A stretch of 64,000 nt of DNA from contig JAHWDD010000003.1 in assembly GCA_023897205.1 (NCBI GenBank), positions 1,119,665-1,183,664 of the forward strand. Reading direction: 5' to 3'. Shown in pieces: positions 11,125 to 21,272 of the stretch; positions within the stretch are counted from its first letter, which is position 1, and each line of letters begins with the position of its first letter. Position numbers and translations under genes: made by a program. The notes under the pieces were generated by a model. It ran no database searches, was not told the DNA's origin, and was given only the letters and a program-made list of their open reading frames with translations. This DNA comes from Exophiala sp. HKRS030 (Eukaryota > Ascomycota > Eurotiomycetes > Chaetothyriales > Herpotrichiellaceae).

Positions 11125-13135
11125 TTAGGCGAGGGACAACGTCTTTTCGCCACCCATATGGGGAATCTCGGTCATCACAACAGCTTCCGTTGCCGCGTTC
11201 GAGTTGTTCCTCACATCTGAGGTAGTATCCACCTCAACAGTACCCTCGACTACGTAGTTTGTCTCGCGAATACTATGAATGACCCACGCGCAGAAGGGCA
11301 GGGACACGAGTAGCAAGAGCCACGAGATTAATAGCTCGCCGAGGAAAGGTGTCTGTGACCACGTCAGTCGAATGTTCAACCTGGACGGGTTCCGGAGACA
11401 ATGTTTCAGTCTACCTTGACAGCATCCATGCCGAACGAGACGGCTGAGCCAGCACTTTGCAAACCCTTGTAGTAACCTGCCATACGAGCCAATTTGAAGG
11501 GATCGTTGGACAGTGCCGACATCACGTAATAAGCCAGGCCCTGGTACATTGCGTCGGCCAGGTAATCTAGTGGGTGAACAGGTCAACGCGCGAGGCCAGG
11601 TACCATGGTATGAGTGAAAAGCAAAGGGGTTACCCACAGGCCATCAAGAGAATAAGAGGCCCAGCAGCCGCATGAACCGTCCAATCTAAAGGCCGGTGAC
11701 CACCGAGGATCATCTCATCAGTTCGACTGAACTTTACCTGGAAACCAAGACCGCCGCTCCAGACGAGAATGTTCATGAGCAGAACCACGACTAAGCCGCA
11801 CAAGGCCCGAGTTCGCCGGTGAAAGGGGGGTTGGTCGGTCACCAAACCAATCAGAATGGCGCCAGTGATGGATCCAACACCAGTCAACAGGGCGGTGAGC
11901 GCTCGCGTGCGGCCATTGAACAGAAAAGCCGTAATCGCACCTTGGTAAGAGTAGACTGTGTTGATTTGAGATCAGTATAAAACGTTCTTTGATCAAGTAG
12001 CATTGTACTCTTACAGTAGTTGGAACTGAAGAACATCGGGCTGCACATTGATGGAGCGAGTCAGCTAGGTCATGTTCACAGGAGTTCGGAGGATTGGCTG
12101 AACTCACAGCAGTGCAAGTAGTCTATAGTCCTTGAAGAGCTGCACGAATTCTTGGAATTCTTGCCGAGGGCCTATGGCATCCTCTAAAAGAGGCACTGTG
12201 CCATCGCCACGAACGACCAGGTCTAGAAATCGATAAGTCACCAGCACTTTGCTTCGACGGATCTGAAACACTCACGAGGTGGTAGGAGAAGCCAGCTGGT
12301 GGCGATGGCAGTCAACATGATGATCATAAAGGCCAGGTAGACACCGGTTGAAACAGATGGTAGATTCGAGTGGGCCTCGATGCCGAGGGCAATGGAGGAA
12401 CCCACAAGGGTACCAAGCTGAAATAGAGACCAAAAGACAGCAAACGAGCGGCCTTTGTCCTTTTCCAGAGGAAAGGACATCATGATAGCCCCTTGTGCGG
12501 CCCAGAACAGAGCGGCGGCTGGAGAGGAATGCGATCAGTCGACATGTCCTGAGGTCATTTGGTCGCGAGAGGGACATACAGAATCCGAGAATCCCACCGG
12601 CAAGGATCAAGAACCATCGCGTTCCGTGGACCTGGAAGGCCCATAGACCTCCAATATAGATAGAGTAGCCGGTGGTGCCAAGGGATAGAGTCAATCGTGG
12701 ACCGAGGACGTTCTGGCTGCTTGTTAGATACAATCGACACAGACACGCACACTTGATGTCTTGGGATGATATTGAAGCCCGTACGTTGATGCTCCCAGCA
12801 AAAAAACCCGTTATTGCGAATACTCCGTATAAAACACTGCTAGCCATGTCGTTCAACTGCGTGTCCCTCGTTCCTCTGTTCCTCGAGTTAGCCAACGTGT
12901 TTTGAATTGCCGCTGTCGTTCTGCTGCTCGCGCACGAGGTCTTACCCAGCCCCCAGATTGTTGACGGCGCTGTACATGCCCACAGAGCAGAAGGTCACGA
13001 AACCGAGAATGACGACTTGAGTCCATGGCGAATTATCTGGGTTCCTCGTAGGTCAGCATTGCCAACATATCACAGACCAAATCAGAAGGACTCACATCGC
13101 ACCTTGCCCAGACGGACAGAAGCCAGATCGATCAT
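11125..13135 (-). CDS. UNC93-like MFS transporter
   Basis: Multi-pass membrane transporter of the fungal UNC93-like (formerly DUF895) branch of the major facilitator superfamily; substrates in fungi are largely unknown. The proposed start at 13135 (MIDLASVRLGKVR) follows no other in-frame ATG. Exons then give NSPWTQVVILGFVTFCSVG, YSAVNNLGAG, SVLYGVFAITGFFAGSINV, NVLGPRLTLSLGTTGYSIYI, WAAQGAIMMSFPLEKDKGRS, SLFQLGTLVGSSIALGIEAH and TSWLLLPP, a recognisable series for this family. The last exon holds a final helix (LLISWLLLLVSLPFCAWVIH) and a short cytoplasmic tail ending in GGEKTLSLA at 11125. There are at least seven exons; exact junctions were not all fixed. It lies between the regulator and the dimethylformamidase homologue, a natural place for an uptake or export protein of the same pathway. 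Confidence 0.87.
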
Positions 13136-13786
13136 ATTGGGAGCGTTGGTAGTCTATGAGGCTGAGAAGAGGATCTGTACTGGTATCCTACCGTGGCCAG
13201 AAAGGTGGTCTTGCTCTGACTATATATAAACACAAGTCACAGCAAAGATGGTCTGTATCAAAATGTCAAATGCAAAGCGAAAATCTCAATCTCCTCACAT
13301 CAAAAGCTTCCCCTGGCTGTACGGGCTGGGTACGATTAGAGAAGTGGCTAACATCGCCAATCTCGATACAATTATCGATCCAAGACGAGAAACAGGGTCT
13401 AATCACCCAAGGTGCTTCGTTACTAGTGACATAAACATAGCCATCGACACAGACTACCCAAACCAGACATTTTAGCCGCAGATATGCCCACGATTAATTC
13501 ATATACCTCTGCCGCTATTGGAGGGTCGAGATTGGTGGAGCGGCGAGTTAATCCGCCATGTTTACAACTCAGCACTCTCCTTCCGGACTGCAGCGGTACA
13601 TCGGAAGGTCGGCATGAGCTGGATATGTATGTACACCTCGGTGAAGTCTGAATTACAGAAGTAGTCCATATTTTTCTACTGCAAGTCATGATCATGTACA
13701 CAACGCTTGTGTGCTCGTTCTGAGTATCGTCCTATAGGTATACATACAACTAGTCTGTTTTGTAGATACCTTTCTGACCCGGCCTG
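13136..13786. other. Intergenic, promoter of UNC93-like transporter
   Basis: 650 bp. It contains a 7-bp inverted repeat CCTTCCG / CGGAAGG (13579-13585 and 13602-13608) around a CCG...CGG pair, a possible zinc-cluster regulator site by base content only. No gene was seen. Confidence 0.35.
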
Positions 13787-16256
13787 CTATTTGTGCCTGC
13801 GAACAAATTCCCTTAGCACATTGTCCGTAAGACGGGCGATGTTGTTCTGGAAGTGGTCCCATGCAAGCGAGCAAAACCAGTTGATACTCCCCACACTAAA
13901 GACGGCTCCGCCATTACTGGTTTCATAGTAGGTCACATCAGACCTCACCTCTGTCGTCTGCGTGCCCAAGACGTTCTGGAACGGAAACACGATGTCTTCA
14001 GGAAACAAGGCGAAAGTGTCCGGATGACCTGTGCTGCTTGCCACTACAATCGTATTACGCGGACTCCCATTCTGAACATCGCACTTGTCTATTTCGTCAC
14101 CGCTTGCGCCGCCTCCAAAACCGAACTCTCCCAGGAGCTCGTTTTCCGTGATGCCGTCGAACATCCAAGCCAGGCTGGCTTGTTTGCTGGCGTCTGTTCG
14201 CTTGTATGGCACTCCTGGACCCTGAATATTCAAAGAGTCAGTTCTCATGCCCATGCCGCTGTGTCTTATGAGCGAGGACGACATGTTCGAACTTACTGGA
14301 CCCATCGCACAGCATCCGACGCCGAACAGGTAGTTGGAAGCCAGGCCCCGAGAGCGCCACAGAAGTCCAGACTGACCATTACTGCTGAAAATCCGGTCGC
14401 CTCCATCACAAGTGAAAGGCCTGACCCCCTCCCCCCCGCGTCGTATTTCTACCCGGTGCAGATTTTCGGACGTGGTCGCACAGCTCCAGTAGAACCCATT
14501 TCCTCCCAGATACATGACGTTGCCACCGGCTTTGATGAAAGCTGCGTAAGCCCCAAGGCTTTCTGTGGTGTGATACTCTGGGTGGGAGCCGGTGATAATT
14601 GTACCATATCGACGAATACACATATGCCCAAAGGTGTGCAGATCGAGGTCGCAGACCACATCGTAAGGAATGCCACTTCTCTCCAGAAATTCCACCATTA
14701 GCAAATCGGCGCTCAAGCCTCGAGGCCTGTGGAAATTCCAGCTGACGTAGTCAGGGCGCATGTTCAAGATTGGTCTCTTCGATGTCGAATAAATCACCCC
14801 AGATCGATCATTATGGAGATCATAACAGGATAATCCTAGGTCGTTCCGTCGCACTGTTTTTTCTGCATGTGCATCGGGTATGATTTTGTATTTTGAACCG
14901 ACTCTATCCTTAAGGTGGGCTCTGTCGTAAACGTGTTCGTTTGCATAAGCAAGATACTTTGGACACGTTATTAGCAAGTGGTCATATGGATCTGGATCAT
15001 TGTACACTTACAGTGAAAGTAGAGATGATGTAGGCAACCTTGGCACCTAATGCTTTGTTTGTCGTCGCCGTGGGCCGTACGAAGAAAGGTATCGTATCCC
15101 TCGCTGTGCCATTTGTCGCCTCGACCTCAATTGCATACACGCCAGACCGCAGGTTTTCCGGCAGCTTGACGGAAAAGTCTGTTGCCATGCCCGCATCATC
15201 TAGATCGTCATCGTGAAAATGGATGGCTCCGTAGCCGTAATTTGCCTTTGTCCAGTCCGACTCCATTCCGTCCCAATCATGCCCGGTAACTGCTCTAGTA
15301 GGGCAATTCACTAGTCTACCTTCGGCGGCCGGCATATTCCCAGACACGTCGACGACTATGTCGCTGGGCGTGTTGAGAGAAAAATCCCATTTGGCGCGTA
15401 CAGTGCTGTCCGAAGAACCCGACTTAATTATCGGGCTGTCCAGGCGGCCGTTGAAAACGTTCGTGGCGGTCACTGATACCTTTTCCGGGATTGTTACAAA
15501 ACTCGCCGCAAAAGTAAGCACGCAGGGTTCAAAGACCTCTGCCACTTGGGCAAGGGTTTTGGTACACCTGATTGAGGGTGGGGCAATATCCGCGAACAAA
15601 GGTTTGGGACAAATCTCGTAGCTGAAAACTTGATCGAGAAAAGTGAAAGAAAGCTCTGTCCATCGTTTCAGTTCAGCTTTGAATCCGGTAGATATCACTT
15701 CCACTGTGGATCTCGTGCCTATCCAGAACTCAAGTAGGCCATCACAGTTAAGAACTGCAGCGTACCCAGTCTTTGTTAATATGTCGAGGCTGGAGACAAT
15801 TGTTTGAACATGTCCCGCCTCTGGAAGATGAGACTGAAAGTAGATGGTAAAGTTCATGCCCGTGGGTTTTAGATGATAGTCTCGCTTAGCGATAATGGCG
15901 TAAGAGCCTGGTTGTGCAACCTGATAGCGCCCTCTGCACTTGCCAGAAGGGATCTCAGTCACTGTTTCTGGCTGCACGTGCGAAGTGTCGCGACCTTGAG
16001 GGCCGTGGACAAGGCGAACAACATGATAATTCAGCTCTGGCTCTGTAGAGGAGACCTTTCACCATCGTCAGCATTCTATGCGTTGCGACTGTAAAAAATA
16101 ACAAGTCAAGGGCAGGATACACAAGATAGCAATCGGCACGTCGCCCAGTGCACTTACTTTTACATTCACTTGACCGCCAGGACCTGCAATCCACGGTTCG
16201 ACGTAGCCGGTGATTTCGGGCTGGTGAGGAGCTGTAGGGGGCGTCGGTGTAGTCAT
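13787..16256 (-). CDS. N,N-dimethylformamidase large-subunit homologue
   Basis: Homologue of the iron-dependent amidohydrolase that splits N,N-dimethylformamide to dimethylamine and formate in bacteria (DmfA2). Three exons, each a whole number of codons (16158-16256, 15012-16055, 13787-14956), give 770 residues, close to the bacterial large subunit of about 760. Residues 1-380 form the N-terminal region with a concanavalin-like (LamG-type) part. The catalytic region starts near 382 with YLAYANEHVYDRAH, then GLSCYDLHND, KRPILNMRPDYVSWNFHRP, TGSHPEYHT, GGNGFYWS and GSINWFCSLAWD. Tyr385, Tyr426 and Glu508 have the spacing I recall for the bacterial iron ligands Tyr399, Tyr440 and Glu521, and His506 matches His519; an alignment is needed to prove this. 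No small-subunit gene is visible. Both introns end in AAAG. The true substrate may be another N-alkyl amide. Confidence 0.88.
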
Positions 16257-16766
16257 GGGTGATTAGGCAATAGGACTCGGGAGCCGTGCGAGTCCTGATT
16301 TCGTTCGAGGCATTCAGGTTGCATGTCGATTTCTTCGTGACAGCTACCAGTTAACTGTTATAGACATTTCACAGGCGAAATGCCTCCTTCGTACAGGAAA
16401 GCAACTCACTAGTACGTGTCCGCATTTCGAGTCGAAGTGGGGAAATCCCCTTATCATAACTACAGATAGCGAATCCCACAACGCTTCTGCGGCTCGTTTA
16501 ACCGACCTAGGGAATGTTAAGAGCAAGTTCATAAAACGGACGTGGGACATTAATCAGGCGTTGATCAATAAACTAGGTTTCTGAAGACTTGGCCATTACA
16601 AGCAAGGGCTAATTTCTTGCGAGCCATGCGGCATCTGACCGAGGAATGGAACGAAGGATATATATTTGCGCACTGTTATCGCCAACAAAGATGTCTTCAG
16701 TGGCTCTTGGTGCTGAACAGAGCATATCAACCAATCTTTACTTCGGATGTGAGCAACTAATCGACA
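16257..16766. other. Divergent promoter region (amidohydrolase / dioxygenase)
   Basis: 510 bp shared by two outward-reading genes, which suggests joint control. It holds the inverted repeat at 16272-16296, annotated separately. No coding gene is recognised. Confidence 0.55.
16272..16296. promoter_or_regulatory. 25-bp dyad with CGG-N3-CCG before the amidohydrolase
   Basis: Perfect 8-bp arms AGGACTCG and CGAGTCCT are separated by nine bases. Across the left arm and spacer runs CGGGAGCCG, a CGG-N3-CCG everted/inverted triplet pair of the sort bound by Zn2Cys6 dimers. It lies 16-40 bp before the amidohydrolase ATG, and could act on the divergent dioxygenase as well. The natural candidate binder is the regulator at 8531-10640 (inference). 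Confidence 0.4.
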
Positions 16767-17726
16767 ATGCCAGGGTTGACACAAATCCCAGAAAAGCCCC
16801 GGATCATTAGGTTGACCGAGAAGGAACTGGCGACAATGTCCATCGGGTCGCATAATCTTCAAGCTGCCCTTGAGGCCTTGCATAACGACGGCCTGGTTGT
16901 ACTCGAGAATGCGGTCGACCCCGCTCATCTGGATCATCTCAATGAACGCATGGTAGCCGATGCAGAAAAGCTCAAGGTCCTGCAGCAGGCTCACGTCAAC
17001 TTTGGCACGGAGACACGCAACTTCCAACAAGAACCTGTGCCGGAAGACGGATATATTTTTGACGATGTGATCGCGAACCCCTGGGCTGCTGCAATTCTGG
17101 AACACGTTCTGGGCCCGACGCCCAAGGTCCGTCTTTACAGCGCCAACACAGCATTCAAAGCAGAGGCCCGCCAGCCTGTGCACATTGACTTGAACCATGG
17201 CTACCCCCACGCGCCGTTCGGATTTTGCGTCAATATCAACCTGGTGTCAACTTCGCCAGAGAATGGGGCCACTGAATTTTGGCTTGGTAGTCACAATGAT
17301 CCGAAGCTGGGCCTACTCACCATCAACGGACATGGTGATGATGGTCCAGATCCCGACATTGCCCTGGAGAAAAGGGCCGCCCGGGCAAAAGCGTTAGGAC
17401 TGCCAATCGGATATGCCGATGGTCTGCTGGAAGAACGCCGCAAAGTACGACCTCCTATCCAGGCGAGCCTGCCCAAGGGGGCTCTGATCATTCGCGACAT
17501 ACGCCTGTGGCATGCAGGAATGCCGAATCGGACCGATCGTACCCGTATCATGCTTGTCACGGTGGTCATGGCGAGTTGGTACCGCAATAACCAGAGAATT
17601 GTACTCCCCAAGCGTTGGCAGGGCAGGGTCCAATGGGGCAAGTTGGATCCATGCATTGAATGGGTGGAGAACGATCGCGACTATCTCACCGGCGCCCATG
17701 ATATCAGCCTGGCCCAGCTTGCTTAA
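16767..17726 (+). CDS. PhyH-family Fe(II)/2-oxoglutarate dioxygenase
   Basis: Single-exon, 319-residue oxygenase of the phytanoyl-CoA dioxygenase family, which uses Fe(II) and 2-oxoglutarate to hydroxylate or demethylate small molecules. The 2-His-1-carboxylate triad is visible: His139 and Asp141 in QPVHIDLNHGYP, and His249 in LWHAGMPNRTDRTR, with Arg258 or Arg260 as the likely 2-oxoglutarate anchor. The stretch NGATEFWLGSH lies between, as usual in the family. The start at 16767 is the first ATG of the frame. It is divergent from the amidohydrolase and shares its promoter region, so oxidative N-dealkylation of the same substrate is a reasonable but unproven role. Nothing indicates true phytanoyl-CoA activity; no peroxisomal targeting signal is seen at the C-terminus (ISLAQLA). 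Confidence 0.88.
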   Translation: MPGLTQIPEKPRIIRLTEKELATMSIGSHNLQAALEALHNDGLVVLENAVDPAHLDHLNERMVADAEKLKVLQQAHVNFGTETRNFQQEPVPEDGYIFDDVIANPWAAAILEHVLGPTPKVRLYSANTAFKAEARQPVHIDLNHGYPHAPFGFCVNINLVSTSPENGATEFWLGSHNDPKLGLLTINGHGDDGPDPDIALEKRAARAKALGLPIGYADGLLEERRKVRPPIQASLPKGALIIRDIRLWHAGMPNRTDRTRIMLVTVVMASWYRNNQRIVLPKRWQGRVQWGKLDPCIEWVENDRDYLTGAHDISLAQLA

Positions 17727-19029
17727 AACTCCTAGCTAGTCTTGAGGGGGTGCCGAAGCTATTTCAACTTCGACAGCTTGAGAAAAAGAGAGACAGGGTA
17801 CACAAGGAGAGACTTTCCACCAAAGTAAGCAACCATTAGCATGATAGCTGCCTTAGGTATGAACTCCTGGTTCAAGGTACAAGCTCAACAATGAACTCGT
17901 AACCCCTACATGGGCTTCTGATGCGATGCGTTTCGTAAGGAGGCAGACAAGTTCGAGTTGACATTTGGACGCAGATCGTCGTCCGCATTAGACTAGATTG
18001 AACAATTCTCTCAAGGGTCATAACACAAGCTCTAGAAATGTATACGTATCTCTCGGGCTTTCTCCTTCCTGTCGCAGATTCGGAGTCCTCGTAGAAGTAG
18101 GTCCTTGGCTGATAATTTGCGTTTGCGAATTCCTTTATGGAAAGTTCTGGGTCTTGCAAGCGATCTTAGAAGTACCCTTGGAACAGTCGCGCGCGATAAA
18201 ACAAGATCGGAACTGTTCAGGTGCTCAAGCTGCCAAAAGCCATTTGGCGCGAGTACAGATTTCGATCTTACCCCTTTTGTGGTATGAATAGCCGCAACAT
18301 CGGAGACTTCTAAGCTTGAACCAAAGTAGAAAATTTAAGGAACTCGATATACGAAGTGTCAAAAGCGGCGAGGCAACTCTCGCTTCTGTTGGTGTCTGCC
18401 GCATATTCTCGATGCCTTGGGATTGTAGGTTCTGCTTGGATCTCGTCCCTTTGTCTCTGTCCAGGCGTCACGCTTTTTGTCCTCTCTAATCCAGCGAAGG
18501 TTGAAAGTGTGCGGTATGCAGAATAGAGTAGACCAGACAGACGTAGGTATCTAAGGAGTTAGCCATTCCCAACGGCGGCTTCGGGTTTGTATACATTTAA
18601 AACTATCTTGAGCCCCATATCTCTGGTTAGGAATTATAAGGACATCGAGACTTGTGCGCGCTGCGTGACAGCGTGAGTCAAAAATCGAGAACAAGGTGAG
18701 TAGAAGGGTGAGTCGTGAGCAGGTCGTTTTTACTTTGCGGTTTCGTGTCAGACACTTTGGTGTTACTTTGGCGTCGGGGGCGCAACTCTCCGCAATAACG
18801 AATCGCAGCTTGAGCCACCACAAACCACAACTCTCTCTTGCTTCACAATTACAGTAGTATCATCATTATCACCTGTAGACAATGAGGGCTACAAGTTCTC
18901 CTTCATGATGCGTGTAATGAGCTTTGCTCAGGCGACTGGACAAATTGTACATGATGGAGGCTGATTACACACTACATACTGGACTGTATCTCGATTGTCC
19001 AGACTGCGGCGGCGTCCCCAACAAGAGCC
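17727..19029. other. Long intergenic gap between accessory and core genes
   Basis: 1.3 kb with no recognisable gene on either strand. It separates the metabolic block on the left from conserved cellular genes on the right and includes the MON1 promoter just before 19030. Confidence 0.5.
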
Positions 19030-20844
19030 ATGGGTAAAGAAGAGGATACTCCCTCGGCAGAGATTCAATCGCAAGCCTCCGAATCGAGACCACCGCTCCC
19101 GCCTCGTCCTAGCGAGCTCAACCTGTTACAAGTGCGGCCTCCGAGCAGTCATGCCTCGCAACCCTCCGCGCGACCAGGTCTTCTTGCAGGGCCAACGACG
19201 GCAGTATCCATGACCGATGTGAACAGTTTCAATCGACCAGATGGTTCGAAGGAAACACGAGTTGCGCCTTCTCGCACCTCATCCAGCCGTTCAATTGCTG
19301 CATCAGCTTACAAGAGCACAAGTGAAGGTGCCGAGGATACCTCCAGTATCAGGAGTTATAAACCATTCGGAAGATTTGTACAAGACACCGAGAGTATCTT
19401 TGATGGTGACCTGAGGGACGACAATGGACTTTCTTCGTCAAATAGTGAGCATGCACTGTTCGAAAAGGATGTCGACCATGCCTACGATCAAGGCGATGTC
19501 GACTTTACGAAGGAATTCGAAGAGGTAGACGACAAAGTAGTCGGCGAAGACGTGGCACACATGGTGTGGAAAGCGAAACGGAAACACTTTATCATTCTCT
19601 CTGCAGCTGGCAAACCAATCTATACTCGACATGGCTCCGACGCGGTGATTTCCAGCTATGTCGGAATTGTACAGACCATCATCTCATCCTTTGCTGGGAA
19701 TGGCGACCAACTGAAGAGCTTTCAAGCCGATGGCGTTCGATTCGTCATACTTTCCCAGACAAATCTGTTTCTGGTTGGCATCACAAGTCTCCCTGAAAGC
19801 GAGGCTCAGCTACGCCTTCAGCTCGAGGCATTGTACATGCAGATCCTCTCCACACTCACCTTGCCGACCTTGACGCACTTATTCTCAGTACGTCCCTCGA
19901 CTGACTTGAGAAGACCACTTCAGGGCACGGAGGTCTTGCTGTCATCGCTCGCCGACAGCTTCACTCGTGGTTCACCCTCAACGTTATTGTCGGCTCTGGA
20001 ATGTCTCAAGATACGAAAGTCACACAGGCAGGTGATCAACAACACCATGATCAAAGCTCGCGTCGACGACTTACTCTACGGGCTAGTCGTCGCAGGAGGA
20101 AGGCTCGTCAGCGTCATCAGGCCCAAGAAGCATTCATTGCACCCGAGCGACCTCCAGCTGATTTTCAACATGTTGTTTGAGGCAGAAGGTATAAAAGCAG
20201 GAGGTGGCGACTCTTGGGTGCCCATCTGTCTACCAGGCTTCAACAACACTGGCTACCTGTACATGTACGTCAGCTTTCTAGACATGGGCGGTGAGCATGT
20301 CCGAGAACTGGAGACCAACGAGCGCATTGCCAAGGAGGACTCCGTTGCCATTATTCTGCTCAGCGCCAATAAAGAGAGCTTCGAGGATATGCATAGCATG
20401 AAGAACTACCTGGTTCACGAGTTTCGACGTAATAAGAGCATGCACATCATCCACGCTTCCGTGCAGGCTGGACGGCCGACACCTACGGACATCATCGCAG
20501 GCACTGTCTTGCGGCACTTTCTCTACAAGTCCAAGGGCAACGTCCAATTCTTCATGCCATCCTTTTCGCCGAATTTCGAAACCTTGAAACAGCGAAGACG
20601 GTTGATGTCGCTGTACCACAAATTACACGCGGCGGTACACGCCAAGTATGCCGCAGTCAAGGTCGTCCATAGCATCAGCACGACAGCCACGGCGCTGGCT
20701 TGGGTGACTCCTATGTTCGAGCTTTACTGTGTGGCTGGTCCGTCGGTGTCGAGGAACGCCCTGGCCCAGAGTGCAAACAAGGTGGTTCAATGGATACAGC
20801 GGGAGGAAGAGCGCATCTTTATTATTGGTGGTGCTGTCTTCTGA
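19030..20844 (+). CDS. MON1: Vacuolar fusion protein Mon1
   Basis: Subunit of the Mon1-Ccz1 complex, the exchange factor that activates the Rab7 homologue Ypt7 on late endosomes, autophagosomes and the vacuole. One exon encodes 604 residues, within the range of fungal homologues. The first 170 residues are low-complexity and Ser/Pro-rich, and acidic just before the first longin-like domain, which begins near HMVWKAKRKHFIILS and continues through KPIYTRHGSD. The second is around ARVDDLLYGLVVAGGRLVSV and the third around GYLYMYVSFLD. The C-terminus SANKVVQWIQREEERIFII is a well-conserved end of the family. No defect was seen. The partner Ccz1 is not in this window. Confidence 0.93.
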   Translation: MGKEEDTPSAEIQSQASESRPPLPPRPSELNLLQVRPPSSHASQPSARPGLLAGPTTAVSMTDVNSFNRPDGSKETRVAPSRTSSSRSIAASAYKSTSEGAEDTSSIRSYKPFGRFVQDTESIFDGDLRDDNGLSSSNSEHALFEKDVDHAYDQGDVDFTKEFEEVDDKVVGEDVAHMVWKAKRKHFIILSAAGKPIYTRHGSDAVISSYVGIVQTIISSFAGNGDQLKSFQADGVRFVILSQTNLFLVGITSLPESEAQLRLQLEALYMQILSTLTLPTLTHLFSVRPSTDLRRPLQGTEVLLSSLADSFTRGSPSTLLSALECLKIRKSHRQVINNTMIKARVDDLLYGLVVAGGRLVSVIRPKKHSLHPSDLQLIFNMLFEAEGIKAGGGDSWVPICLPGFNNTGYLYMYVSFLDMGGEHVRELETNERIAKEDSVAIILLSANKESFEDMHSMKNYLVHEFRRNKSMHIIHASVQAGRPTPTDIIAGTVLRHFLYKSKGNVQFFMPSFSPNFETLKQRRRLMSLYHKLHAAVHAKYAAVKVVHSISTTATALAWVTPMFELYCVAGPSVSRNALAQSANKVVQWIQREEERIFIIGGAVF

Positions 20845-21272
20845 GGTTTCGCTGCGACGAATGCTACGAACGCTACGAGGTGTTTGTTTTTTTGTCTGGA
20901 GCAGGCTCATGTCGCGCAGTGTTTGTTTCTGGTTCCAATCCACCCTTCCTACTTATGTACATGGTCACACCAAGTGTATTGTTATTGTCCGTATAGTCAG
21001 TCGTGAGAATTCCACGACTCGACAGCTCAATCCCGTTCCAAGTTTCATGTCACACTGCCGTGCGATCCTCACCTTGTATACGAAGGGAATAACCATGATA
21101 TAACATCGGCCATCGTCTACTCTCCAGGAGGATATCCTTCCCTTACAATCACACTATCTACATGTTTATGACACGCCACATCTTTCCATCACCGTGTCTA
21201 AACTCGTCGGCCGTTGTTGTAATCAGGGTCGATATATTTTCGTCTCTTTTTTTGCAGCCGGGAACATCCTCC
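20845..21272. other. Convergent 3' intergenic region
   Basis: About 430 bp between the stops of MON1 and the PLP decarboxylase. Only 3' flanks; nothing distinct. Confidence 0.5.

Noticed and set aside
8531..16256. AAAG 3' splice sites as a mark of foreign origin of the accessory block
   Set aside because: A similar AAG acceptor is needed in the TBC-domain gene of the core region (tryptophan codon of RRQAWPILLGC), so this is just normal variation of the splice signal.
1..17726. Classical secondary-metabolite cluster
   Set aside because: No polyketide synthase, nonribosomal peptide synthetase, terpene cyclase or DMATS is present in the window; monooxygenases and transporters alone do not define one. 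A backbone gene could still lie left of the window.
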